Of a stretch of DNA of 14,329 nucleotides, positions 6,720 to 13,618 are shown in pieces. The notes beneath the pieces are model-generated. The model saw only the letters and a list, made by a program, of their open reading frames with translations. It searched no databases and had not been told where the DNA came from. Origin of the DNA: an uncultured bacterium (GTDB taxonomy: Bacteria > Cyanobacteriota > Vampirovibrionia > Gastranaerophilales > Gastranaerophilaceae); the NCBI GenBank assembly GCA_900550295.1, contig URRM01000040.1, positions 1 to 14,329 of the forward strand, written 5' to 3'. The translations under genes and the position numbers were made by a program. Each line of letters starts with the position of its first letter. Position 1 is the stretch's first letter.

Positions 6720-8731
6720 TAATCTTTCTCCTTTGGATAAGTAGTATATGAATACATTATATCACATTTACCGTATCGGGCTTTATCGTTAAGCACTACG
6801 GTATCAATCTTACGTTTTAAGAAATCAACTACACATGCCGTAGCGTCCGGAATTACCATTGTTAGTGTAGTTTTGCCATCTTCATTAACAATAACCGAAT
6901 TGTTAAGATATGTTCTGTTTATTAAGTTATCTTCTTTTAATAAGTTTTCGATAACATCGCCTTCTGCACTTATTGAAAGTGTAACAAATTTTGTCTTATT
7001 AACTTTTGCTTGTTGAATTAACTGTTTATGTAAAATCCAGAAATTAGATTTGTCTGTTGAAACAGGAAGTACAAAATAGAATTTAGAACCTTCATTAACA
7101 GCACTTTCAGCCCAAATAGCACCGTTGTGGGCATCTAACATTTTTCTTACAATCGGTAAACCTAAGCCTGTTCCGCCAACCTCTCTTGATAGAGAACTTT
7201 CTACCTGTTGGAATTGGTCAAAAATTTTAGGCAAATTTTCTTTTTCAATACCTATACCGTCATCAGATACACAAACTTGAAGATATTTGCCCTCTAAGTT
7301 CTTAACCTCTTCAGCAAAACATTCAGGTGTTCTAATTTCACTCGCATCAATCACTTTTGTACTGATATCAATTGTGCCACCTGCATTGGTAAACTTGATT
7401 GCATTTGATAATAAGTTATTCAAAACCTGTTGTAATCTTGAAGAATCCGCAAAAACAGTAACAAATCTATCATCAAAATGAGTTGTTAAATTCAACCCCT
7501 TAGATTCCGCAACATTTGTTTGTTGAAGCTTAACAAATTCAATAAGTTTTTCAACATTTGTAGAGGTAAACTTGTAATCCATTTTACCGGCTTCAATTTT
7601 AGACATATCAAGTAAGTCGTTAATAATTTTTGAAAAACTTTCTATATTCTTGTTCGCCATTGTCAAAAACTTAGCCATATTTGGTGTAACTTCACCTGCT
7701 CTACCGCTTGAAATAATCTGCAATGATGTTTTTAATGGCGTAATCGGAGTTCTTAATTCATGTGAAACCAGTGAAATCATTTCAGATTTCATATGTTCCA
7801 AATAATGCAATTTGGCATTTTTTTCTTGAATTTCTTGTACATATGAAGAGTTTTTCAACGGCATAGAAACCTGTTGAGCAATCGTATGGAAACATTGTGC
7901 ATCTTCATTTGTAAATGAATTTTCTCTATAAATTTCAACAAAGCCAAAGAAATTATCACTCAAATTAATTTGGGCAAACATTGTGTCATAACGCAATACA
8001 GAAAAATCGTAGTCATCTATAGGATTTTTTGCGTATTTGATTGTTTTTAAATCATCGATATTCAACTCAAACGGCATTTCTTTATTTTCAAATAATGACT
8101 TATAATTCAATACTGCTCTAAGTTTTAAAGCTTCTAATAACCTATCCGAAATCTGATTAATTGAATTGATAATCAATAAAGGTTCATTGTTAGACTTGAA
8201 AGTTAACACACAAGCAACAGAAAAACCAAGCGCTTTATCCAAACCTTCAAGCATAATGTTAATAAGTTTTTCCTTATCCAATGTTGCAGAAAGTTGTGAA
8301 CCCAAATTATAAAGTACATCTAATTGATACAAACTTTTTGAAAGATTTTGGTTAGATGTTGCCAATCGAACCAAAGACTCTTTTCTTCTTAAATTAACGT
8401 TTATAGTCGACAATAAAATGTTGTCCGCAACAGGTTCGGTTAAGAAAGCATCTGAAATGTTCAATAATTCCGGCGGAATTTTATCGTCTTTTAATAGAAC
8501 GATTGTAATTACATTATCTTTTATTGAGTTAATTATTCTGTACAATCGAGGCAAATCTATAGATTTTGAAGAGGCATCAAGAATAATGATATTAGCAACT
8601 TCAACCTCAATCGCATCTAAAAACATTTGATTGTCAGTCGCAAACATAAAATCGTGAGAAAATCTTGTTAAAATCTCGTCATAATATTTAATTTTGTCGT
8701 TATTATCTGAAACCAATAAAATCTTTGCCAT
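6719..8731 (-). CDS. Cytoplasmic histidine kinase: pseudo-receiver, GAF, HisKA, HATPase, unassigned C-terminal domain
   Basis: 670 residues without membrane helices, so it senses an internal signal. Residues 1-115 are receiver-like. Asp52 (IILDASS) is kept, but the acidic pair is reduced to Asp9 (SDNND) and the usual KP is EP (LTEPVAD, 97-103), so normal phosphorylation is doubtful. About 130-295 fits a GAF domain. HisKA is at 314-383 with phospho-His324 in VSHELRTP, and the ATPase domain at about 425-558 has NNLLSNAIKF (438-447), DDGIGI (490-495) and GGTGLGL (519-525). A further 105 residues (565-670) are not part of a normal kinase and are discussed as a finding. It heads the three-gene operon and overlaps the response-regulator gene by 1 nt. 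The SD before its ATG is weak, and no firm promoter was recognised. Confidence 0.95.
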   Translation of the reverse strand: MAKILLVSDNNDKIKYYDEILTRFSHDFMFATDNQMFLDAIEVEVANIIILDASSKSIDLPRLYRIINSIKDNVITIVLLKDDKIPPELLNISDAFLTEPVADNILLSTINVNLRRKESLVRLATSNQNLSKSLYQLDVLYNLGSQLSATLDKEKLINIMLEGLDKALGFSVACVLTFKSNNEPLLIINSINQISDRLLEALKLRAVLNYKSLFENKEMPFELNIDDLKTIKYAKNPIDDYDFSVLRYDTMFAQINLSDNFFGFVEIYRENSFTNEDAQCFHTIAQQVSMPLKNSSYVQEIQEKNAKLHYLEHMKSEMISLVSHELRTPITPLKTSLQIISSGRAGEVTPNMAKFLTMANKNIESFSKIINDLLDMSKIEAGKMDYKFTSTNVEKLIEFVKLQQTNVAESKGLNLTTHFDDRFVTVFADSSRLQQVLNNLLSNAIKFTNAGGTIDISTKVIDASEIRTPECFAEEVKNLEGKYLQVCVSDDGIGIEKENLPKIFDQFQQVESSLSREVGGTGLGLPIVRKMLDAHNGAIWAESAVNEGSKFYFVLPVSTDKSNFWILHKQLIQQAKVNKTKFVTLSISAEGDVIENLLKEDNLINRTYLNNSVIVNEDGKTTLTMVIPDATACVVDFLKRKIDTVVLNDKARYGKCDIMYSYTTYPKEKD

Positions 8732-8766
8732 AATAATATCTTAGCAATAATAAAAAAAGGGGCAAA

Positions 8767-8793
8767 TCGTTAACAGACTGTAACTTTCGTTAA
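8767..8793. promoter_or_regulatory. Direct repeats and dyad in the rpsP/kinase divergent region
   Basis: TCGTTAA occurs at 8767-8773 and 8787-8793, exactly 20 bp apart (about two helical turns). Between and overlapping them is the dyad GTTAACAGACTGTAAC (8769-8784), with core ACAG-A-CTGT. It lies just upstream of the predicted rpsP -35 and 36-64 bp from the kinase ATG. This arrangement suits a regulator site, but none was identified and chance is possible. Confidence 0.35.
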
Positions 8794-8798
8794 TAATC

Positions 8799-8828
8799 TT
8801 GCTTGTATTTTATTTTTGTGGTTATATA
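8799..8828 (+). promoter_or_regulatory. rpsP promoter
   Basis: TTGCTT (8799-8804), an 18-bp spacer and TATATA (8823-8828) predict a start near 8835 and a leader of about 90 nt. Of the candidates in the divergent gap this has the best two-part match. Confidence 0.55.
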
Positions 8829-8834
8829 AAAGTA

Positions 8835-8894
8835 TGAAATGAGTTATTCCTCTTAAAACTCATTTCAGTAAGAGTCAAGCGGCTAGACACTTAC
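8835..8894 (+). ncRNA. Two adjacent hairpins in the rpsP 5' leader
   Basis: Hairpin 1 has an 11-bp perfect stem, TGAAATGAGTT (8835-8845) with AACTCATTTCA (8857-8867), and an 11-nt loop. Hairpin 2 follows without a gap: GTAAG-A-GTC (8868-8876) pairs with GAC-A-CTTAC (8886-8894) around one A/A mismatch, with a 9-nt loop. Neither has a T-run, so they are not terminators. The first begins at the predicted transcription start. A cis-regulatory leader bound by S16 or an mRNA-stabilising 5' structure are both possible; neither is shown. Confidence 0.5.
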
Positions 8895-8925
8895 GAGTAG
8901 AAAATTAAGAAGGACAAAAAACAAA

Positions 8926-9306
8926 ATGTTAAAAATCAGATTAAAAAGATTAGGCTGCAAAAAGAATCCAGCTTACAGAATCGTAGTTACAAACTCAACA
9001 TCAAAACGTGAAGGCGCTCCTATCCAAGAATTAGGACACTACAACCCAAAAACTAAAGTTATGGTATTGAATAAACAAGAAGCTTTAAACTGGGTATCTA
9101 AAGGCGCTCAACCAACTGAAACTGTTGCATACTTAATTAAAAACTGCAACGATGACGGTTCATTAAACTACAAAAAACCTGAAACAGTTAAATTATCTAA
9201 AAAAGCTTTGGCTAAGAAACAAGCTGAAGAAGAAGCAAAAAAACAAGCTGAAGCTGAAGCAGCTGCTGCAGAAGCACCGGCAGAAGAAGCTCCTGTTGAA
9301 GCTTAA
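8926..9306 (+). CDS. rpsP: 30S ribosomal protein S16 with extended C-terminal tail
   Basis: Small-subunit ribosomal protein bS16, which binds 16S rRNA and aids 30S assembly. The core matches throughout: MLKIRLKRLGCKKNPAYRIV (1-20), REGAPIQELGHYNP (28-41) and the later QPTETVAYLIKN (62-73). The family is usually about 80-90 residues; this protein has 126. The extra residues from about 90 are low-complexity Lys/Ala/Glu, ending in AEAPAEEAPVEA (115-126). Such a tail is probably a disordered surface extension. Upstream AAGGA (8910-8914) is 11 nt before the ATG. It is monocistronic here, without the common rimM-trmD-rplS companions, and is bounded by its own promoter and a terminator shared with miaA. 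Cys11 and Cys74 are unremarkable. Confidence 0.98.
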   Translation: MLKIRLKRLGCKKNPAYRIVVTNSTSKREGAPIQELGHYNPKTKVMVLNKQEALNWVSKGAQPTETVAYLIKNCNDDGSLNYKKPETVKLSKKALAKKQAEEEAKKQAEAEAAAAEAPAEEAPVEA

Positions 9307-9332
9307 TCTGTTTCAAAATATAAAAGGAATAA

Positions 9333-9367
9333 AAAAGGCGATTTTGATAAAATCAAAATCGCCTTTT
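9333..9367. terminator. Bidirectional terminator shared by rpsP and miaA
   Basis: A 16-bp perfect stem pairs AAAAGGCGATTTTGAT (9333-9348) with ATCAAAATCGCCTTTT (9352-9367), with an AAA loop. It ends in TTTT on the plus strand and TTTTTT on the minus strand, so it can stop both converging genes. Confidence 0.92.
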
Positions 9368-9384
9368 GGTTACTAAAGAATGTT

Positions 9385-10233
9385 CTAATCAATTCCTAAT
9401 GCCTTATTACGCCTAAACCAAGTAAGTTGACGTTTTGCATAATTTCTTGAATGTTGTTTTATAAGCTCAATAGCTCTATCTAAATCAATTTCTCCGTCTA
9501 AGTATTGCAAAATTTCTTGATAACCTATCGTTTTAACGAAGTTTGGAATTCGCCCATGTTTTGCAAGCAAAGCTTTTGTTTCATCAATCAAGCCATTTTT
9601 CAACATAATATCTACACGCTTGTTAACCCTGTCATAAATTTCTTCACGAGGCATATTAATTCCAATCCACTTAACCTCATAAGGAACTTCTTTTTGACAA
9701 GCAACCTCCGACATAGGTTGTCCCAATCCTTTGCAAACTTCAATGGCTCTTACAACCTTCCTTTTTTCAGGAGTAATCATATTTTCCAAAGTCTTTGCAT
9801 CTAAATTTCGTAAAATTTCAACCAATTCAGTTAACTCCAATGCTGAAAGTTCTTCCCTTAATTCAGGATTAGGCTCAACTCTTGGCAAATCAAAACCTTC
9901 TAACAAAATTCTAAAATATAAACCTGTTCCGCCAGCAATAATCGGCAATTTACCTCTACTTAAAATATCATTGATAGCTTTTGTTGCATCGTCATAAAAA
10001 TTTGCAACAGTGTAATTTATTTCAGGCTCAACAACGTCAATAACGTGGTGAGGAATTCCTTCTCTTTCTTCCAATGTAGGCTTTGCAACTGCAACTTCAA
10101 ACCCTTTATAAACAAGTCTTGAATCGGCAGAAACAACTTCTCCGTCATATTTATGAGCCAATTCAACAGCAAATTTACTCTTACCAGTTGCTGTCGGTGC
10201 TGCTATTGCTATTACTTTGGATTTTTTGTTCAT
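9385..10233 (-). CDS. miaA: tRNA dimethylallyltransferase
   Basis: MiaA transfers a dimethylallyl group from DMAPP to N6 of A37 in tRNAs that read codons beginning with U. The 282 residues from the ATG at 10233 fit the family. Motifs in order: the P-loop APTATGKS (12-19; the first Gly of GPTxSGKS is Ala), EVVSADSRLVY (32-42) with Asp37, AVAKPT (48-53), AGGTGLY (100-106), EKRKVVRAIEV (156-166), VKTIGYQE (233-240) and RNYAKRQLTWFRR (263-275). The usual Gln in SADSxQVY is Leu40, a small oddity. An in-frame TTG at 10254 would add seven residues (mostly Tyr), so the ATG is preferred. The start lies inside the upstream membrane-protein gene (53-nt overlap) without a visible SD, so translation is probably coupled. 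It is last in the five-gene operon. Confidence 0.96.
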   Translation of the reverse strand: MNKKSKVIAIAAPTATGKSKFAVELAHKYDGEVVSADSRLVYKGFEVAVAKPTLEEREGIPHHVIDVVEPEINYTVANFYDDATKAINDILSRGKLPIIAGGTGLYFRILLEGFDLPRVEPNPELREELSALELTELVEILRNLDAKTLENMITPEKRKVVRAIEVCKGLGQPMSEVACQKEVPYEVKWIGINMPREEIYDRVNKRVDIMLKNGLIDETKALLAKHGRIPNFVKTIGYQEILQYLDGEIDLDRAIELIKQHSRNYAKRQLTWFRRNKALGID

Positions 10234-11026
10234 AATATAAGAATAATAATACAAAAATATAAACTATAAAATACACATAAACTAAAGTCATAAATAGTAA
10301 TGCGAACGGATTCATCAAAGATAAAATGTTCAACATCATCAAAATATTGTTTAAGATGATAATTAATAAAAATAAACCAATAATTTGAGGCTTTTTGAAC
10401 AAAATTAGCACTGATGATTTTAAAGCTTTAAAAACATTTTTTTTGTTGTAAAAAATTTCTGCTGGCCAAAACAAAGTCAATAACGAATATAAAAACATAG
10501 TTATTGTAAAAATAGCCGACCAGCCATAAACAATACGGATTTGGTTAATTGTCAAATCTTCTAAAAATGCTTGAAATGCAGCAAAAGAAGAAAAGTCTTT
10601 CAGAAATTCAGCAATAAAAATACCTGACGAACCGAATAGACCTAACGAAATATAGTATGAAATAACCAAAACAATGCTAAACAATAATGCGGTTAATATT
10701 GAAAATAATAAACAAGGTTTAAAATAATCCCCCAAGCCGACGATAAATTGTTTTAGTAATGTGAACGTATCGGAAGATTTTTCGTATACAATTTTATTTT
10801 TGAAATTAAAAATTGCACACATAATCATATAGAACCAGCCCGCCATAAAAATGCTTGTTGCAACCAAAATCACAACAGCTGTAAGTATAAGAGAAAAAGT
10901 ATTCTCCATATATTTTTCAGCCATACCAAAGTATAGCAACACCAGCATCATAAACACTAATGGTGGATTAAACAATATTAAATTGTCAAAAGAGATTTTG
11001 AAGGCATCTCTAAAAACTTTTAACAT
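10181..11026 (-). CDS. Polytopic membrane protein, function unknown
   Basis: 281 residues with about six hydrophobic spans: 16-36, 44-72, 104-132, 169-190, 216-238 and 240-265. Between spans 3 and 4 is a loop of about 35 residues rich in Phe, Ala and Glu (138-165). No catalytic motif or transporter signature is visible, and I do not recognise the family; the general look is of the DUF975/YIP1-type helical membrane proteins. The hydrophilic Ser/Asn C terminus (QSNSNSSTDSNW) is written by the same DNA as the start of miaA in another frame. AGAGGTG lies 4 nt before the ATG. The gene begins 23 nt after the Fe-S protein gene and is fourth in the operon, which gives no direct functional clue. Confidence 0.85.
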   Translation of the reverse strand: MLKVFRDAFKISFDNLILFNPPLVFMMLVLLYFGMAEKYMENTFSLILTAVVILVATSIFMAGWFYMIMCAIFNFKNKIVYEKSSDTFTLLKQFIVGLGDYFKPCLLFSILTALLFSIVLVISYYISLGLFGSSGIFIAEFLKDFSSFAAFQAFLEDLTINQIRIVYGWSAIFTITMFLYSLLTLFWPAEIFYNKKNVFKALKSSVLILFKKPQIIGLFLLIIILNNILMMLNILSLMNPFALLFMTLVYVYFIVYIFVLLFLYYEQKIQSNSNSSTDSNW

Positions 11027-11049
11027 AATTCACCTCTAAAAATAAAGAA

Positions 11050-12189
11050 CTAGACTTTTTCAACTACTTTTTTATTTTCAATAACTGCTTTTCTTTTTTT
11101 ACGACGCATTAAATCTACAAACGCTTCAAGACGTGTAATATAACCGGCTTTACCTGATTGTTCATCCATAACAAGCGTTAAGATTGGAATATTATGATCT
11201 TCTCTCATTGCAGGGAAAATATTTTGTGACATAATTTCCGGCATACAAGTAAACGGACTTACGTGAATAATACCGTCTTTGTGTTTTGCATCAGCGTAAG
11301 CAACGTCAGAAACACATTCCAAAGCATCACCACCAATATCTCTCATTAAGTATGGTTTAGCCATTCTGTTTGCACGTTGCAAGTGAGTTTCACCGTTTCT
11401 AAACATTTTTGGAATAATAGCATCCTTTAAGAAACTGCTAACTGTCAAACTACGTCTTGTTTGTACACCCATTTTACCCAATTCTCTTTCAATATATTGA
11501 TTTGAGAATGGATCACCAACAAGATAAATTTCGCCTGTAATATCTACATTCAAAATTTCACGTTTTTTATCAATTTCAGTCTTAGCCATTTCTTTTTTAA
11601 CTGCTTTTCTGATTTTGTTAATATCACCAAAGTGTTTAACTTCTTTGTACATATTCAAACATTTGTTATAATGACATTCTGCCTCTCCGACTTTAACTTC
11701 TCTTGCTCTGTAATAAGCTAAAAGAGTTTCTAAATCGTCTAAAGCAAAAACCATTCTAATCATCATAACAGAAGCTTTTGCAGCAGCAAACCAATCATCT
11801 CTTCCTAACAAATCGTGGAAGAATTTGAATAAACCTTTAATTCCGTCATATAAAGATAATTCAAGATATTTTGCTTCATATCCTAAATCTGCCAATGCGC
11901 TTTGAATATTTAACCCATAAACGCCTAAACGACAACACCCAGGAGATGTAAGCATTGCAACATAATCTGTACCGCCTTCAATAGCTTCAATAAAGTTACC
12001 TAAGATTAATTTGTAAGGCAAACAAACAGCTTCCGGAGAATTTTTAACCCCTAAAGACAAAGTTTTTTTGCTTGTATATGGAGGAACATAAGCTTCAACA
12101 CCAAATTTTCTTAGTGCAACCGACCAAGCAATTGAAATAGTACCCATATGAGGGAATGCAACTTTTACTTTTTTATTTTGTTTACTCAT
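11050..12189 (-). CDS. 2-hydroxyacyl-CoA dehydratase/activase-related Fe-S protein
   Basis: 379 residues matching proteins annotated as acyl-CoA dehydratase activase-related (DUF2229 and the HgdB-like COG3580/3581 group), relatives of 2-hydroxyglutaryl-CoA dehydratase components. The opening KVAFPHMGTISIAWSVAL (9-26) and CLPYKLILGNFIEAIEGG (56-73) are typical. Candidate cluster ligands are Cys56, Cys85-Cys86 (SPGCCRLGVYG, 83-92) and Cys315 (VSPFTCMPEI, 310-319). The C-terminal MDEQSGKAGYITRLEAFVDL (341-360) is also characteristic. No ATPase-activase domain is present, so this is the stand-alone subunit, and its substrate is unknown. It overlaps the gcvPB end by 8 nt (ATGAGTAA), which indicates translational coupling. 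Pairing with an amino-acid enzyme hints at amino-acid catabolism, but the family occurs in many contexts. Confidence 0.82.
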   Translation of the reverse strand: MSKQNKKVKVAFPHMGTISIAWSVALRKFGVEAYVPPYTSKKTLSLGVKNSPEAVCLPYKLILGNFIEAIEGGTDYVAMLTSPGCCRLGVYGLNIQSALADLGYEAKYLELSLYDGIKGLFKFFHDLLGRDDWFAAAKASVMMIRMVFALDDLETLLAYYRAREVKVGEAECHYNKCLNMYKEVKHFGDINKIRKAVKKEMAKTEIDKKREILNVDITGEIYLVGDPFSNQYIERELGKMGVQTRRSLTVSSFLKDAIIPKMFRNGETHLQRANRMAKPYLMRDIGGDALECVSDVAYADAKHKDGIIHVSPFTCMPEIMSQNIFPAMREDHNIPILTLVMDEQSGKAGYITRLEAFVDLMRRKKRKAVIENKKVVEKV

Positions 12190-13618
12190 TATCTTTATCC
12201 AATCTAAAATTTAAGTCCGGCTTTCTTGCAGCCAGTGTTTCATCTACTTTTTTAATAGGCGCATTGTTTGGTGCGCTCAATATGATTTGTGGATTTTCAT
12301 CAACCTCTTTAGCTATTTGTAGCATAGTGGCAATGAATTCGTCAAGTCTTTGTTTAGTTTCTGTTTCAGTCGGCTCAATCATCATAGCTTCGTGAACAAT
12401 TAATGGAAAATAGATTGTCGGTGGATGAACTTCGCTATCCATTAATCTTTTTGCCATATTTAATGTTGAAATACCTTTTTCTTTTTGTCTTTCGCCTGAC
12501 AAAACAAATTCGTGCATACAAGGTACATCATAAGGTAAATCGAAAGCACCTTTTAGCTTTTCTTTCACGTAATTAGCGTTTAATACAGCATCACCGCTTG
12601 CACGTTTCAATTCTTTACCCATCATCAAAATATAAGCATAAGCTCTGACTAATACGCCAAAGTTACCAAAATAACCTTTTACTGCGCCGATAGAATGAGC
12701 TAAATTATAATTTCTATGGTATTTTTCTCCGTCAAACGTAATTATCGGAGTTGGTAAATAATCCTTTAATTTGTCAACAACGGCAATAGGACCAGCCCCC
12801 GGTCCACCACCACCGTGAGGTGTTGAGAAGGTTTTATGAAGATTCAAGTGAACTACATCAAATCCCATCAAGAATGGATTTGTATATCCCATAATTGCAT
12901 TAAAGTTAGCTCCGTCGTAATACAATAAAGAACCGTTTTCGTGCATTATTTTAGAAATTTCTAAAACGTGTTCTTCAAAAATACCAAGAGTGTTAGGATT
13001 TGTCATCATAATTGCAGCAACATCTTTATCTAACAACTCTCTAAGAGCATCTAAATCAACTTGACCTTTGTCGTTTGATTTAACTTGTACAACTTCAAAA
13101 CCTGCCATATGTGCACTTGCTGGGTTTGTACCATGTGCTGAATCAGGAATGATAACTTTTTTTCTAAATTCGCCATTCATTTCAAAATAGCGTTTTATTA
13201 CCATCATTCCGGAAAATTCACCGTGAGCACCTGCTGCAGGTTGCAAACTTACGGCTTGCATACCTGTAATTGTTTTTAAAGCTTCTTGCAAATTATACAT
13301 CAATTTTAATGCACCTTGAACATCTTCATCTTCCAAAGCAGGATGAAGATTTAAAAATCCGTCCAAATTTGCCAACATTTCATTAACTTTTGGGTTGTAT
13401 TTCATTGTACAAGAACCTAAAGGATAAAAGCCCTTTTCAATGCAAAAGTTTTTATCTGAAAGTTTTTTGTAATGACGTAAAACTTCTAATTCTGAGGTTT
13501 GAGGCAAATCTAAATCGCCTTTTCTCAAGAATTTTTCATCAATAAAATCAACTTTTTCTTCATCTTCAAAAAAGCTGATACCGTTTATATTATTACTTTT
13601 TTCAAATATAGTTGTCAC
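12182..13618 (-). CDS. gcvPB: Glycine dehydrogenase (decarboxylating) subunit 2
   Basis: The PLP-carrying half of the split P-protein of the glycine cleavage system, which decarboxylates glycine and passes the aminomethyl group to lipoyl-H protein. The 478 residues are full length. Motifs include GFYPLGSCTMKYNPK (63-77), QPAAGAHGEFSGM (126-138), PDSAHGTNPASAHMAGF (158-174) and DGANFNAI (235-242). The PLP lysine is Lys262 in LNLHKTFSTPHGGGGPGAGP. The partner subunit gcvPA and gcvT/gcvH are not in the window and would have to be elsewhere. Translation starts at GTG; AGGAGA lies 7 nt before it, and the stop of the sigma gene overlaps it as TAGTG. It is the second gene of the operon, an unusual position beside a sigma factor and an HgdB-like protein. 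Confidence 0.97.
   Translation of the reverse strand: MTTIFEKSNNINGISFFEDEEKVDFIDEKFLRKGDLDLPQTSELEVLRHYKKLSDKNFCIEKGFYPLGSCTMKYNPKVNEMLANLDGFLNLHPALEDEDVQGALKLMYNLQEALKTITGMQAVSLQPAAGAHGEFSGMMVIKRYFEMNGEFRKKVIIPDSAHGTNPASAHMAGFEVVQVKSNDKGQVDLDALRELLDKDVAAIMMTNPNTLGIFEEHVLEISKIMHENGSLLYYDGANFNAIMGYTNPFLMGFDVVHLNLHKTFSTPHGGGGPGAGPIAVVDKLKDYLPTPIITFDGEKYHRNYNLAHSIGAVKGYFGNFGVLVRAYAYILMMGKELKRASGDAVLNANYVKEKLKGAFDLPYDVPCMHEFVLSGERQKEKGISTLNMAKRLMDSEVHPPTIYFPLIVHEAMMIEPTETETKQRLDEFIATMLQIAKEVDENPQIILSAPNNAPIKKVDETLAARKPDLNFRLDKDNE

Noticed and set aside
8835..8894. Transcription attenuator before rpsP
   Set aside because: Neither leader hairpin is followed by a run of T, and no competing pairing was evident.
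9505..9997. Plus-strand open frames inside miaA
   Set aside because: They are shadows of a gene with complete MiaA motifs, with no ribosome binding site or recognisable product.
10234..10254. Longer MiaA starting at TTG 10254 with a tyrosine-rich leader
   Set aside because: No SD is present and MiaA proteins normally begin close to the P-loop; the first ATG at 10233 fits.
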